Shown: piece by piece, positions 10,279-18,965 of the stretch
How positions within the stretch are numbered: position 1 is the first letter of the stretch
Layout of the letters: each line of letters begins with the position of its first letter
From: Vescimonas sanitatis
Lineage (GTDB): Bacteria; Bacillota; Clostridia; Oscillospirales; Oscillospiraceae
Assembly (NCBI RefSeq): GCF_049060325.1
Contig: NZ_JBMGPW010000004.1
Coordinates: 196,640 to 260,639, forward strand
Direction of reading: 5' to 3'
Length of the DNA stretch: 64,000 bases
Notes under the pieces: generated by a model
Database searches by the model: none
Told to the model about the DNA's origin: nothing
What the model saw: the letters and a program-made list of their open reading frames with translations, nothing else
Made by a program: the position numbers and the translations under genes

Positions 10279-10297
10279 GGCAAATATATCCCGTGAT

Positions 10298-10428
10298 AAG
10301 GGACAGGGTATACCTGTCCCTTGTCGCGGCGTTTAGGAAAAGCGCGCCTTTTGCGCCCTGCCATCGTCAGACCTCCTCGACGTACACGCGGTACGCCGTC
10401 GTCGGTCTGCCATCGGCAGGACGCAAAA
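10298..10428. repeat. Intergenic hairpin elements between dnaK and dnaJ
   Basis: The 214-nt gap holds two structures. A 10-bp stem, AAGGGACAGG with its complement, lies at 10298-10322. A larger imperfect inverted repeat spans 10349-10428, with outer arms TTTTGCGCCCTGCC / GGCAGGACGCAAAA, inner arms CAGACC / GGTCTG, and a central self-complementary CGTACACGCGGTACG. No gene is credible here. It could be a dispersed non-coding repeat or an RNA structure adjusting dnaJ relative to dnaK. Confidence 0.6.
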
Positions 10429-10492
10429 TCCATCGCTTTGCCGATGGAGTCGGCTCCGCAGGCAACAAGACTGGCAATAGGAGATTTATCCC

Positions 10493-11629
10493 ATGGCACA
10501 GGAAAAACGAGATTATTATGAGGTCCTCGGCGTCAGCAAGGGCGCATCGGAGGACGAGATCAAAAAAGCATATAAAAAGCTGGCCCGAAAGTACCACCCG
10601 GACATGAACCCCGGTGACAAGGAGGCCGAGGAGAAGTTCAAGGAGGTCAACGAGGCCAACGAGGTGCTGTCCGACCCGGAGAAAAAGGCCCGGTACGACC
10701 AGTTCGGCTTCGCGGGCGTGGATCCCAGCTACGGCGCGGGCGCAGGCGGCAGCGCGTATGGCGGTGCGGGCGGCTTCGACTTCGGCGATCTGGGCGATAT
10801 CTTCGGCAGCTTTTTCGGCGGCGGCTTTGGCGGCCAGCGCCGTAACCCCAACGCGCCCCAGCGGGGCGAGAGCATCCGCGCCAGCGTGTCCGTGACGTTC
10901 AAGGAGGCGGCCTTCGGCTGCGAGAAGGACGTGACCGTGGAGCGCAGCGAGCAGTGCGCTACCTGCAAGGGCAGCGGCTGCCAGCCGGGGACCACGCCGG
11001 AGATCTGCCCCGACTGCCGCGGCAGCGGCCAGGTGCAGGTGCAGCAGCGGACGCCTATGGGCGTGTTTGCCACCAGCCGTCCCTGCCAGAAGTGTCACGG
11101 CACCGGCCGCATTATCCATCAGCCCTGTACCGACTGCGGCGGACAGGGTCGGGTGCGGAAACGCAAGACCATCAAGGTCAACATCCCCGCCGGCATCGAC
11201 CACGGCCAGACCATCTCTCTGCGGGGCCAGGGCAACGCCGGCAAAAACGGCGGCAGCGCCGGCGACCTGCTGATCACCGTCATGGTGCAGCCGGACGAGA
11301 CATTCCGCCGGGAGGGCGTGGACGTGTTCTGCGACGCGCCCATCACCTTCGCCCAGGCGGTGCTGGGCGCCACGCTGGAGATCCCCACCATTGACGGCAA
11401 GGTGAAATACGACCTGCCGGAGGGCACCCAGACGGGCACGGTGTTCCGGCTGCGGGGCAAGGGTATCCCGGTGCTGAACGGCAGAGGCCGCGGCGACCAG
11501 TATGTCACCGTGAACGTAGAGACGCCGCGAAATCTGACGAAGGAGCAGAAGGAGGCCCTGCGGAGCTTCAGCGATATGCTGGGCGAGAGCAACTACGAAA
11601 AGCGCAAGAGCTTCTTCAAGAAGAAATGA
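10493..11629 (+). CDS. dnaJ: Chaperone protein DnaJ (Hsp40)
   Basis: Type I J-protein of 378 residues. The J domain (1-70) carries the HPD motif in KYHPDMNPGD. A Gly/Phe-rich linker (about 75-125) follows, then four CxxCxGxG zinc motifs (CATCKGSG, CPDCRGSG, CQKCHGTG, CTDCGGQG) and the C-terminal substrate-binding domains. The start is ATG 10493 with AGGAG upstream. It delivers clients to DnaK and stimulates its ATPase. Confidence 0.98.
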   Translation: MAQEKRDYYEVLGVSKGASEDEIKKAYKKLARKYHPDMNPGDKEAEEKFKEVNEANEVLSDPEKKARYDQFGFAGVDPSYGAGAGGSAYGGAGGFDFGDLGDIFGSFFGGGFGGQRRNPNAPQRGESIRASVSVTFKEAAFGCEKDVTVERSEQCATCKGSGCQPGTTPEICPDCRGSGQVQVQQRTPMGVFATSRPCQKCHGTGRIIHQPCTDCGGQGRVRKRKTIKVNIPAGIDHGQTISLRGQGNAGKNGGSAGDLLITVMVQPDETFRREGVDVFCDAPITFAQAVLGATLEIPTIDGKVKYDLPEGTQTGTVFRLRGKGIPVLNGRGRGDQYVTVNVETPRNLTKEQKEALRSFSDMLGESNYEKRKSFFKKK

Positions 11630-11640
11630 GCAGGTGAAGG

Positions 11641-12450
11641 ATGTATCTGGCGGACTATCATACCCACTCGGCCACGTCGCCGGACGGACAGCTGACGGTC
11701 AGTGAGCTGGCGGAAGCGGCGGTGCGGGTCGGGCTGGATGAGATCTGCGTGACGGACCACGTGGACACGGTGCTGTGGGGCGACCACCGGCCCCGGGAGC
11801 ATTTCGACTGGTCGCGGCTGCTGCGGGAGCTGCCGGAGGCGCGGGAGACATACACCGGGCGGCTGGCCATCCGGCTGGGGGCGGAGCTGGGCGAGGCGCC
11901 CATGGGCTTTGACCGGGCGGAGAAACTGCTGGGCGAGGCGCCAAAGCTGGACTTTGTTATAGGCTCCGTGCATATGGCAGGCGAAAAATTCAAACATTTT
12001 GACCTGTATTACATTGAAAAAAACAGCGAAACGTATTATCATAGAGTCATAGACAGCTACTTGGAGGACGTACTGCGTCTGGCGCGGTGGGGTAGGTTCA
12101 GTGTGCTGGGCCACCTGACGCTGCCGCTGCGGTACATGAATGAAAATCTGGGCGAGCAGATGACCTTCGACGGTCATTACGACCAGTGCCGGGAGATTTT
12201 CCGGGCACTGATCGAAAGCGGGTGCGGCATCGAGTGCAACACCAACCGGGGCAACGTGCCCCTGCCGGACGCGCCGCTGTTGAAGCTGTACCGGGAGACG
12301 GGCGGCGAGATCATCACCATCGGCTCGGACGCGCACTCCGCCGAATATGTAGGCTGCTGCGTCCGGGAAACGCAGGCGCTGCTGCGGACGTGCGGGTTCC
12401 GGTATTTCTGCACGTTTGAGGGCGGAAAGCCCACGTTCCGGAAGCTGTAA
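11641..12450 (+). CDS. PHP-domain histidinol-phosphatase-like phosphoesterase
   Basis: Metal-dependent phosphoesterase of 269 residues resembling HisJ/HisK histidinol-phosphatases. PHP motifs are present: DYHTHS near residue 5, TDHVD, GSVH, GHLTLPLRY and IGSDAH near the C-terminus. Start ATG 11641 follows AGGTGAAGG, 11 nt after dnaJ. No other histidine-biosynthesis gene is present, so the substrate may be histidinol phosphate or another phosphoester. Confidence 0.85.
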   Translation: MYLADYHTHSATSPDGQLTVSELAEAAVRVGLDEICVTDHVDTVLWGDHRPREHFDWSRLLRELPEARETYTGRLAIRLGAELGEAPMGFDRAEKLLGEAPKLDFVIGSVHMAGEKFKHFDLYYIEKNSETYYHRVIDSYLEDVLRLARWGRFSVLGHLTLPLRYMNENLGEQMTFDGHYDQCREIFRALIESGCGIECNTNRGNVPLPDAPLLKLYRETGGEIITIGSDAHSAEYVGCCVRETQALLRTCGFRYFCTFEGGKPTFRKL

Positions 12451-12472
12451 AAACACAAAGGAGACGACCACT

Positions 12473-12907
12473 ATGAAAATTGCCATCGCCTGTGACCACG
12501 GCGGCTACCTGCTGAAGCAGGACATCCTCATCTGGCTGGAGGAGAACGACATCGACTATGAGGACTTCGGGTGCTATTCCACCGAGAGCGTGGACTACCC
12601 CGTATTCGCCGAGAAGGCCGCCCGGGCGGTGGCCGCCGGGGAATGCGACAAGGGCATCGTGATCTGCACCACCGGCATCGGCGTTTCCATCGCCGCCAAC
12701 AAGGTGAAGGGTATACGCTGCGCGCTGTGCACCGACTCTCTCCAGGCGGAGATGACCCGGCGGCATAACGATGCCAACATGCTCGCATTGGGCGCGGGCA
12801 TCACCGGCGGCAATCTGGCCAAGCGGATGGTGGAGATCTTCCTGCACACGGAGTTTGAAGGTGGACGTCACGCCCGGCGTGTGGCGCTGCTGGATGCCAT
12901 CCAGTGA
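12473..12907 (+). CDS. rpiB: Ribose 5-phosphate isomerase B
   Basis: Interconverts ribose 5-phosphate and ribulose 5-phosphate in the pentose phosphate pathway. At 144 residues it is the family length. Motifs: IACDHGGYLLK at the N-terminus with the phosphate-contacting DHGG, DFGCYSTESVDYP, and CTTGIGVSIAANKVKGIRCA with the active-site region CxTGIG. The start chosen is ATG 12473 behind AAAGGAGAC; an in-frame ATG upstream lies inside the previous gene. RpiB-family members also isomerise allose or galactose 6-phosphates. Confidence 0.93.
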   Translation: MKIAIACDHGGYLLKQDILIWLEENDIDYEDFGCYSTESVDYPVFAEKAARAVAAGECDKGIVICTTGIGVSIAANKVKGIRCALCTDSLQAEMTRRHNDANMLALGAGITGGNLAKRMVEIFLHTEFEGGRHARRVALLDAIQ

Positions 12908-12949
12908 GCGCGTTCCGATAGAGAAACGTGACTTTGTGAGGTAACGTCT

Positions 12950-13960
12950 ATGGCGACAAAGGGATACAACAGCTACCGTGGCCGAATGTCCGGCGGAAAG
13001 ATCGTGCTGATCGTGGTGCTGGCGCTGGTGCTGGTGGGCGCGCTGGCCTATCTGGCATTGCAGAATTACGTGGTATACGACGAGGCGGGCAACGCCACCA
13101 TCGACCTTCCCTTTTTCCACAGGAAGGACGACCGTGATGACAAAACGGATGACAGCACCGTCGACGGCACCGGAGACCGGGATGACATCGTGGACACGGT
13201 GGTGCCGGAGCATCCCCATGTGAAGGTGGCGGCGCTGCACGGCACGCGGCTGCCGGACGACTGCCTGTGGTGGGGCGCGGACTACATCATGAACACGCTG
13301 GCACCGGAGGACCTGGTGCTGGCGGTAAAGCGTACCACCGGCGGCATCACCTACGCCACGGACGTGGAGACGCCGCGGGGCGTGGTGGTGGAGACGGGAC
13401 GGCCCATCGAATGTCTGCGTACACTACTGAGCAGCGGACGGTACACCGTGGGGCACATCGTGTGCTTCCGGGACAGCGCCTACGCCCGGAGCGTGCCGGA
13501 AACGGCGCTGGTCCGGGAGGACGGGCAGCTGTGGTACGACGCGGAGGGGCAGGCCTGGCTGGACCCCACCGACCCGCAGGTGCTGCAATACATCACCGCG
13601 CTGGTGAAGGAGTGCGGCGAGCTGGGCTTTAAGGAGGTCCTGCTGGACCAGTTCTGCTACCCGTCGGATACGACGGGCGTTGCCAACACGGCGGCGGACC
13701 CGGCGCAGGTGCTGGCCGACTTTGCCGAAAATCTGCGGTCGGCACTGCCGGAGGGCACAGCCCTGTCGGTGGTAGTGCGGAACACGGACAGTCTGTCCGT
13801 GGAGCAGATGGCTGAGCTGTTCGACCGGCTGTATGTGCCGGCGGAGGGCGACCTTGCCGCCGTAAAGGCGGCGCTGCCGGAGGGCTATGACCCGGAGACG
13901 CGGGTGGTGGCCATGACGGCGGAGGCACCGCAAAGCGGAAGCTATGTGATCGTAAGCTGA
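12950..13960 (+). CDS. Putative glycoside hydrolase-like protein (DUF4015 type), membrane-anchored
   Basis: A 336-residue protein with one N-terminal transmembrane segment (about residues 18-42), an acidic linker rich in Asp (about 60-85) and an extracellular TIM-barrel-like domain. The segments IECLRTLLSSGRYTVGHIVC, WLDPTDPQVLQYI and GFKEVLLDQFCYPSD recall DUF4015-type proteins proposed as glycosidases. The domain is shorter than many members and I cannot assign catalytic residues confidently. Start ATG 12950 follows GTGAGGTAACG. It ends at the bidirectional hairpin at 13963. Confidence 0.7.
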   Translation: MATKGYNSYRGRMSGGKIVLIVVLALVLVGALAYLALQNYVVYDEAGNATIDLPFFHRKDDRDDKTDDSTVDGTGDRDDIVDTVVPEHPHVKVAALHGTRLPDDCLWWGADYIMNTLAPEDLVLAVKRTTGGITYATDVETPRGVVVETGRPIECLRTLLSSGRYTVGHIVCFRDSAYARSVPETALVREDGQLWYDAEGQAWLDPTDPQVLQYITALVKECGELGFKEVLLDQFCYPSDTTGVANTAADPAQVLADFAENLRSALPEGTALSVVVRNTDSLSVEQMAELFDRLYVPAEGDLAAVKAALPEGYDPETRVVAMTAEAPQSGSYVIVS

Positions 13961-13962
13961 AC

Positions 13963-13998
13963 AAAAAAAGAAGCACCCGGGCGGGTGCTTCTTTTTTT
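13963..13998. terminator. Bidirectional rho-independent terminator
   Basis: The stem GAAGCACCCG / GGGTGCTTC is flanked by an A-run and a T-run, between two convergent genes. Confidence 0.92.
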
Positions 13999-14005
13999 GC
14001 CTGAT

Positions 14006-14662
14006 TTATTCCTGAGGCGGTGTGCTGTCGGCCGGGGCGCTGTCCTTGGGGGCGGAGCAGTGGGGGCAGACACCGTTCTCCAGCTTGGCGCCGCACTGGC
14101 TGCAGAAATTGGCGGGCTGGCTCTGTGCCGCCTGTGTCGCAGCTTGTGCCGCCTGTGCCGCCTGTGCCGCCTGTGCCGCCTGTGCCGCTTCACGGCGCTG
14201 GCGGAGAGCCTCCTTCATCTCCTGCATATTCGGGGCGGCGAACACGTCCCCGCTGCCGTTGCCGGTCTGATCGGCCAGCTTGTGGTTGATGGAGATGACG
14301 TTCTTCAGCAGCAAGATGGCCATCATCATCAATTCATAGCTGAGGCGGATCGCAATGGGCCCCAGGATGATGATCAGCAGACCATAGCCGCCCATCCAGA
14401 TGCGGTCGCCGGTCCAGTAGTTGTACTCGGTGCGGAAGAGCATGAGCACGCCGAAGATGATAACGGCGGCGGTGTTGAAGATGTACAGGGCCTGAAGGAT
14501 CTTTTCCACCATCAGGTACTTGAAGTTGCAGGTATCGTGGAGGAACTTGCCAAAGGCGCCCAGCTTTTCCCGCTTCTTCTCCGGGACCACATAGATGAAG
14601 GCCAGGACAGTGGCGACGAGGGCCAGGACACCGGCGATAATGAGCATGGTGGTAGGCATCAT
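14006..14662 (-). CDS. Multi-pass membrane protein with C-terminal zinc ribbon
   Basis: Protein of 218 residues, function unknown. It has an N-terminal hydrophobic segment (about 4-24), two central ones (about 58-78 and 93-125), then a polar helix with an (AAQ)n tract encoded by five 9-bp repeats, and a C-terminal zinc ribbon with ligands in FCSQCGAKLENGVCPHC. Zinc-ribbon tails of this kind occur on many poorly known Firmicute membrane proteins. The start is ATG 14662 (an ATG-ATG pair) with GGAGAGAG upstream. It follows the butyrate kinase terminator. Confidence 0.75.
   Translation of the reverse strand: MMPTTMLIIAGVLALVATVLAFIYVVPEKKREKLGAFGKFLHDTCNFKYLMVEKILQALYIFNTAAVIIFGVLMLFRTEYNYWTGDRIWMGGYGLLIIILGPIAIRLSYELMMMAILLLKNVISINHKLADQTGNGSGDVFAAPNMQEMKEALRQRREAAQAAQAAQAAQAAQAATQAAQSQPANFCSQCGAKLENGVCPHCSAPKDSAPADSTPPQE
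14145..14189. repeat. 9-bp minisatellite inside the zinc-ribbon protein gene
   Basis: Five tandem copies of TGTGCCGCC (plus strand; the last ends in T) encode the AAQ repeats of the membrane protein. The unit length of 9 keeps the frame when copy number changes. Confidence 0.9.
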
Positions 14663-14729
14663 GATTTCTCTCTCCTTTTTATATGTGATATCCTCAATAT
14701 ATCGGGAAACCGGGCTATTGTCAAGGCAA

Positions 14730-14763
14730 AAACGTCCCGCGGCGAGAGCCGCGGGACGTTTCA
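14730..14763 (-). terminator. buk: Terminator after butyrate kinase
   Basis: The stem AACGTCCCGCGGC / GCCGCGGGACGTT lies 15 nt past the buk stop codon, with a T-rich tract on the minus strand. Confidence 0.85.
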
Positions 14764-14777
14764 TTTTCTCTGTTGTA

Positions 14778-15869
14778 TCAGTTGTTGTCCTCGGGACGGG
14801 GACGGCGGTACTCCTGGGCCTTCTCCTCGCCCTTCAGGACGCGCAGGGCACCCTGGGCCAGGGCCAGCAGCTCGTCCTCGCCGGGATAGACGGTGATGGG
14901 AGCGATCCAGCCGACCATCTCGGAGATGGCGTCCACGGTCTCCTTGCCGTAGGCGATGCCGCCGGTGAGGATGATCTGGTCCACCTTGCCGTGCATGACG
15001 GTGGCCATGGCACCGATCTCCTTGCCGATCTGGTAGTGGAAGGCATCCACCACGCCGGCGATCTTCTTATCGTGCTCGGCCTGCGCCAGCAGATAGCGCA
15101 TATCGTTGGAGCCGGTGTAGGCCACCAGACCGCCGCGGCCGGAGAGCATGCGGTGCATCTCCCCCTCGGTGTACTTGCCGGAGAAGCACTGCTTCACCAG
15201 CTGACCGGTGGGCAGGGAGCCGGAGCGCTCGGGAGAGAAGGGACCCTCGCCGTCCAGCGCGTTCTGGGTGTCCACCACGCTGCCCTTCATGTGCGCGCCG
15301 ATGGAAACGCCGCCGCCCATGTGGCAGACGATGAGGTTCAGATCCTCATACTTCTTGCCCTGCTCCTTGGCGAAGCGCTTGGCCACGGCCTTCTGGTTCA
15401 GAGCGTGGAAAATGCTGACGCGCTGGAACAGGGGGTGGCCGGAATAGCGGGCCACGTCTGCCATTTCATCGATGACCACAGGGTCGACGATGTAGGAGGG
15501 GATGCCCAGCTCGTCGCCGATCTCGCGGGCGATCAGGCCGCCCAGATTGGAGGCGTGCTGTCCCTGCACGCCGATGGTGCAGTCCTTGACCATGTTGTCG
15601 TTGACAGCGTATGTACCGCCGCGAATGGGGCGCAGCAGACCGCCGCGGCCGGAGACGGCGGAGAGGGTGCGGGCGTCGAAGCCCTGCTCGCGCAGCGCCT
15701 TCATTACCAGGTCGCGGCGCCAGTCCTTCTGGGCGGGGATAGTGTTGAACTGGGCGATCTCCTCCGCACTGTGGCGCAGGGTCTTGTCGAAGAGAAGCTG
15801 CTCATCCTCATAGACACCGATCTTGGTGGAGGTGGAGCCGGGATTGACTACAAGAATTCTGTAAGACAC
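14778..15869 (-). CDS. buk: Butyrate kinase
   Basis: Acetokinase-family enzyme of 363 residues that converts butyryl phosphate and ADP to butyrate and ATP, the last step of the Ptb-Buk route. Family motifs are visible: the N-terminal VVNPGSTSTKIGVYE, CHMGGGVSIGAH, SGRGG and TGGIAYGKE. No phosphotransbutyrylase gene is adjacent, so the gene is separate from its usual partner. Start ATG 15869 is preceded by TAGGAGGAAA and a good sigma-A promoter. A branched-chain acid kinase activity is also possible in this family. Confidence 0.93.
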   Translation of the reverse strand: MSYRILVVNPGSTSTKIGVYEDEQLLFDKTLRHSAEEIAQFNTIPAQKDWRRDLVMKALREQGFDARTLSAVSGRGGLLRPIRGGTYAVNDNMVKDCTIGVQGQHASNLGGLIAREIGDELGIPSYIVDPVVIDEMADVARYSGHPLFQRVSIFHALNQKAVAKRFAKEQGKKYEDLNLIVCHMGGGVSIGAHMKGSVVDTQNALDGEGPFSPERSGSLPTGQLVKQCFSGKYTEGEMHRMLSGRGGLVAYTGSNDMRYLLAQAEHDKKIAGVVDAFHYQIGKEIGAMATVMHGKVDQIILTGGIAYGKETVDAISEMVGWIAPITVYPGEDELLALAQGALRVLKGEEKAQEYRRPRPEDNN

Positions 15870-15929
15870 GTTTGTTTTCCTCCTATGCTCTTTTGTTCCG
15901 CGGCACAGCGGGTAAAATCAACATTCCTT

Positions 15930-15958
15930 ATTATACAGAATATGATGCCGTCTGTAAA
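15930..15958 (-). promoter_or_regulatory. Promoter of buk
   Basis: On the minus strand TTTACA (15953-15958), 17-nt spacer, TATAAT (15930-15935). Confidence 0.85.
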
Positions 15959-16002
15959 TGGGTTTTTACGCAAAAATACGGTATTTTACATACGGGTCTG
16001 AT

Positions 16003-16030
16003 TGACAAAGCGCATAGTGTGGGCTAAAAT
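16003..16030 (+). promoter_or_regulatory. Promoter of metG
   Basis: TTGACA (16003-16008), 16-nt spacer, TAAAAT (16025-16030), divergent from the buk promoter. Confidence 0.75.
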
Positions 16031-16088
16031 GATATATGTGAGTTTATACCGTTCTTCCATTCGGAACGGGGAAAAGGAGAACTATCCT

Positions 16089-18053
16089 ATGGAGAAGAAG
16101 ACGTTTTATATCACCACGCCCATCTATTACCCCTCGGACAAGCTGCACATCGGCCACAGCTACTGCACCGTGGCTACCGACGCCATCGCGCGGTACAAGC
16201 GTTTGCAGGGCTATGACGTCATGTTCCTGACCGGCACCGACGAGCACGGCCAGAAGATCGAGACGAAGGCCAAGGAGGCCGGCATGACGCCCCAGGCGTT
16301 CGTGGATCACATCGTGGAGGGCGAGAAGGGCATTCTGGACCTGTGGAAGCTGATGAACATCAGCAACGACCGGTTTATCCGCACCACCGATGACTATCAC
16401 TGCGCCGCCGTGCAAAAGATCTTCAAGACCATGTACGAGAAGGGCGACATCTATAAGGGCACCTACAAGGGCAAGTACTGCACCCCCTGCGAGAGCTTCT
16501 GGACCGAGAGCCAGCTGGTGGACGGCAAGTGCCCCGACTGCGGCCGCGAGGTCAAGGACGCGGAGGAGGAGGCCTATTTCTTCCGGCTGAGCAAGTACGC
16601 CGACCGGATACAGCATCTGCTGGAGGATACGGACTTCCTGCAGCCCCGCACCCGCGTCAACGAGATGGTCAACAACTTCATCAAGCCCGGCCTGGAGGAC
16701 CTGTGCGTCAGCCGCACCAGCTTCAGCTGGGGTATTCCCGTGGACTTTGATCCCGGCCACGTGGTGTATGTGTGGGTGGACGCGCTGTTCAACTACTGCA
16801 CCGCCCTGGGCTTTGACAACGACAAGTATAACGACTACGACAAGTATTGGCCCGCCGACTACCACATCGTGGGCAAGGAGATCGTGCGCTTCCACAGCAT
16901 CATCTGGCCCGCCATGCTGATGAGCATGGGTATGCCTCTGCCCAAGCATGTGTACGGTCACGGATGGCTGGTCATCGACGGCGGCAAAATGTCCAAGTCC
17001 AAGGGCAACGTGGTGGATCCCTACGCCCTGTCCGAGATGTTCGGCGTGGACGCCCTGCGGTTCTTCCTGCTGCGGACGTTTCCCTTCGGCAGCGACGGCA
17101 ACTTCAGCAACGAGCTGCTGATCGGCACCATCAACACCGACCTGGCCAACAAGCTGGGCAACCTGGTCAGCCGCACCACCGGCATGGCGGAAAAGTACTT
17201 CGGCGGCAAGCTGCCCGTACAGCGGGAGGACGCTCCGGAGGACTGCGAGCTGAAGAAGATGGCCTGCGCGCTGCGTGACCGCTATCAGGCGGAGATGGAC
17301 AAGCTGCAGCTGCAGAACGGACTGGACGAGGTGTTCAAGGTCATCGACCGGGCCAACAAGTATATCGACGAGACGGCCCCCTGGGCGCTGGGCAAGGATG
17401 AGAACAAGCGCGAGCGCCTGGCCGCCGTGCTGTACAACCTGCTGGAGACCATCCGCATCTGCACGACCCTGCTGCTGCCGGTCATGCCCGACACCTGCGA
17501 TAAGATATTCGCCAAGCTGGGCGCGGACGAGGCCTGCCGCAGCTGGGACAACGCCAACGTGTGGGGCGTGCTGCCCAACCAGGCGGTCATCAGCAAGGGT
17601 GATAATCTGTTCCCCCGCATCGATGTGGACGAGGCCCTGGCCAAGCTGAACGAGCTGCAGGAGCAGCAGAAGAAGGCCGCCCTGCCGGCCGTGGAGCTGG
17701 AGCCCTATGTGGAGGATGAGGTAGACTTCGATACGTTTCTGAAGTCCGATTTCCGCGCCGTGAAGATCAAGAACTGCGAGGCGGTGAAGAAGAGCGACAA
17801 GCTGCTGAAGTTCACTCTGGACGACGGCAGCGGCACGGACCGCATCATCCTCTCCGGCATTCACCAGTACTATGAGCCGGAGCAGCTCATCGGCAAGACG
17901 GCCATCGCCATCCTGAACCTGCCGCCGCGGAAGATGATGGGAATTCCCTCCTGCGGCATGCTGATCTCCGCCGTGCACAAGGAGAAGGGTGAGGAGAAGC
18001 TGCACCTGATGCTGATCGACGACAGCGTCCCCGCCGGCGCCAAGCTGTGCTGA
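16089..18053 (+). CDS. metG: Methionyl-tRNA synthetase
   Basis: Class I aminoacyl-tRNA synthetase of 654 residues that charges tRNA-Met. It has the HIGH-type motif in KLHIGHSYC, a zinc knuckle CTPC...CPDC at about residues 130-150, KMSKSKGN near residue 300, the anticodon-binding helical domain, and a C-terminal EMAP/Trbp111-like tRNA-binding domain (about 550-654) joined by an E/Q-rich linker. The start is ATG 16089 after AAAAGGAGAAC; an upstream in-frame ATG overlaps the promoter. No T-box leader fits in the short 5' region. Confidence 0.97.
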   Translation: MEKKTFYITTPIYYPSDKLHIGHSYCTVATDAIARYKRLQGYDVMFLTGTDEHGQKIETKAKEAGMTPQAFVDHIVEGEKGILDLWKLMNISNDRFIRTTDDYHCAAVQKIFKTMYEKGDIYKGTYKGKYCTPCESFWTESQLVDGKCPDCGREVKDAEEEAYFFRLSKYADRIQHLLEDTDFLQPRTRVNEMVNNFIKPGLEDLCVSRTSFSWGIPVDFDPGHVVYVWVDALFNYCTALGFDNDKYNDYDKYWPADYHIVGKEIVRFHSIIWPAMLMSMGMPLPKHVYGHGWLVIDGGKMSKSKGNVVDPYALSEMFGVDALRFFLLRTFPFGSDGNFSNELLIGTINTDLANKLGNLVSRTTGMAEKYFGGKLPVQREDAPEDCELKKMACALRDRYQAEMDKLQLQNGLDEVFKVIDRANKYIDETAPWALGKDENKRERLAAVLYNLLETIRICTTLLLPVMPDTCDKIFAKLGADEACRSWDNANVWGVLPNQAVISKGDNLFPRIDVDEALAKLNELQEQQKKAALPAVELEPYVEDEVDFDTFLKSDFRAVKIKNCEAVKKSDKLLKFTLDDGSGTDRIILSGIHQYYEPEQLIGKTAIAILNLPPRKMMGIPSCGMLISAVHKEKGEEKLHLMLIDDSVPAGAKLC

Positions 18054-18066
18054 CAAAAAGTGACCG

Positions 18067-18098
18067 AAGGAGCACCCCGCCGGGGGTGCTCCTTTTTT
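18067..18098 (+). terminator. Terminator after metG
   Basis: The stem AAGGAGCACCCC / GGGGTGCTCCTT is followed by a T-run. Confidence 0.9.
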
Positions 18099-18404
18099 CG
18101 CATCTCAAAATCCGCACGTTCGAACTGGAGACGGTCGTGCCGGAGAAACTAAGAGCTGCCGCCTCCGATGTGAACACGTTTGTTGAGAAGGCGAAATCAA
18201 TATACAGCCATCGGCGGGCTGACGTCGGAGCTGCTGCGGCTGTTCGGCCGGCAGCTCGGGGTGGGGGAACGCACGGCGAAGAAAAGCGGTGTAAGCGGCA
18301 TGGGTGTAAGCGCTTGCAAAAATCTGATATGATCTTTTAAATTGATGTAGCATTTGCCGTTAAAACCGTAGTACATAGGTGAAGCCGGAAAGGAGGCGGT
18401 GTAC
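18099..18404. other. 306-nt intergenic region, possible gene remnant
   Basis: No intact gene is visible. A stretch at about 18110-18215 reads as a short protein-like sequence (VPEKLRAAASDVNTFVEKAK) that breaks by frameshift, and a second frame continues with SELLRLFGRQLGVGERTAKK. This is compatible with a decayed gene but too short to name. The end of the region holds the RBS of the first sigma factor. Confidence 0.35.
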
Positions 18405-18965
18405 ATGATGGAGGATGCAGAGATCATCGATCTGCTTTTCAAGCGCGACCAGCAGGCGATACGGGAGCTGGATACGAAATACGGCAAGGCGTGTTATCGG
18501 CTCTCATACAATATTGTAAACGACCGGCAGGACGCGGAGGAATGCGTCAACGACGCTTACCTTGGCGCGTGGAACACGATACCGCCGGCAAGACCCGACC
18601 CGCTGCTGACCTACCTCTGCAAGATCGTTCGGAATACTTCCCTGAACAACTATTACAGAAAGAAAGCGGCCAAACGAAGCGGCCGCTGCGCGGCGGCTAT
18701 GGAGGAGATCGAAGCCTGCATAGCATCTCCCGACACAGTGGACGCAGAGATCGAAGCCAGAGAGTTAGCCCGCATCATAGAGAGCTTTTTGGACACGCTG
18801 ACCGCTGAAAACCGCGTTATCTTTATGCGCCGCTATTGGTTTTGCGACAGCGGCAGGGATATCGCCGAATTTGTGGGACTAACGGAGAAAAATGTGTCTG
18901 TCCGACTGTCCCGTATTCGTGAGAAGCTGCGGGAATATCTGATAGAAAGAGGGGTGTCTGTGTGA
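18405..18965 (+). CDS. ECF-type RNA polymerase sigma factor (first of two)
   Basis: Sigma-70 family protein of 186 residues with region 2 (about 15-80, including NDRQDAEECVNDAYLGAWN) and region 4 (about 125-180, RRYWFCDSGRDIAEFVGLTEKN broken here as two helices of an HTH) but no regions 1 or 3, as in ECF factors. The start chosen is ATG 18405 with AGGAGG 8 nt upstream. Its stop overlaps the GTG start of the next gene by 4 nt, the usual coupling of sigma and anti-sigma. It is closely related to the second sigma factor at 19708. Confidence 0.9.
   Translation: MMEDAEIIDLLFKRDQQAIRELDTKYGKACYRLSYNIVNDRQDAEECVNDAYLGAWNTIPPARPDPLLTYLCKIVRNTSLNNYYRKKAAKRSGRCAAAMEEIEACIASPDTVDAEIEARELARIIESFLDTLTAENRVIFMRRYWFCDSGRDIAEFVGLTEKNVSVRLSRIREKLREYLIERGVSV

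Noticed and set aside
14145..14189. A possible CRISPR-like array from the repeated 9-bp units
   Set aside because: The units are 9 bp with no spacers and encode an AAQ tract in a membrane protein. No CRISPR array or cas gene is seen in the window.
15961..16088. A T-box or other riboswitch leader before metG
   Set aside because: From the promoter at 16003 only about 50 nt of leader remain, too short for a T-box or SAM riboswitch.
16044..18056. A 670-codon open frame antisense to metG
   Set aside because: MetRS on the plus strand is certain; the antisense frame is a codon-bias shadow.
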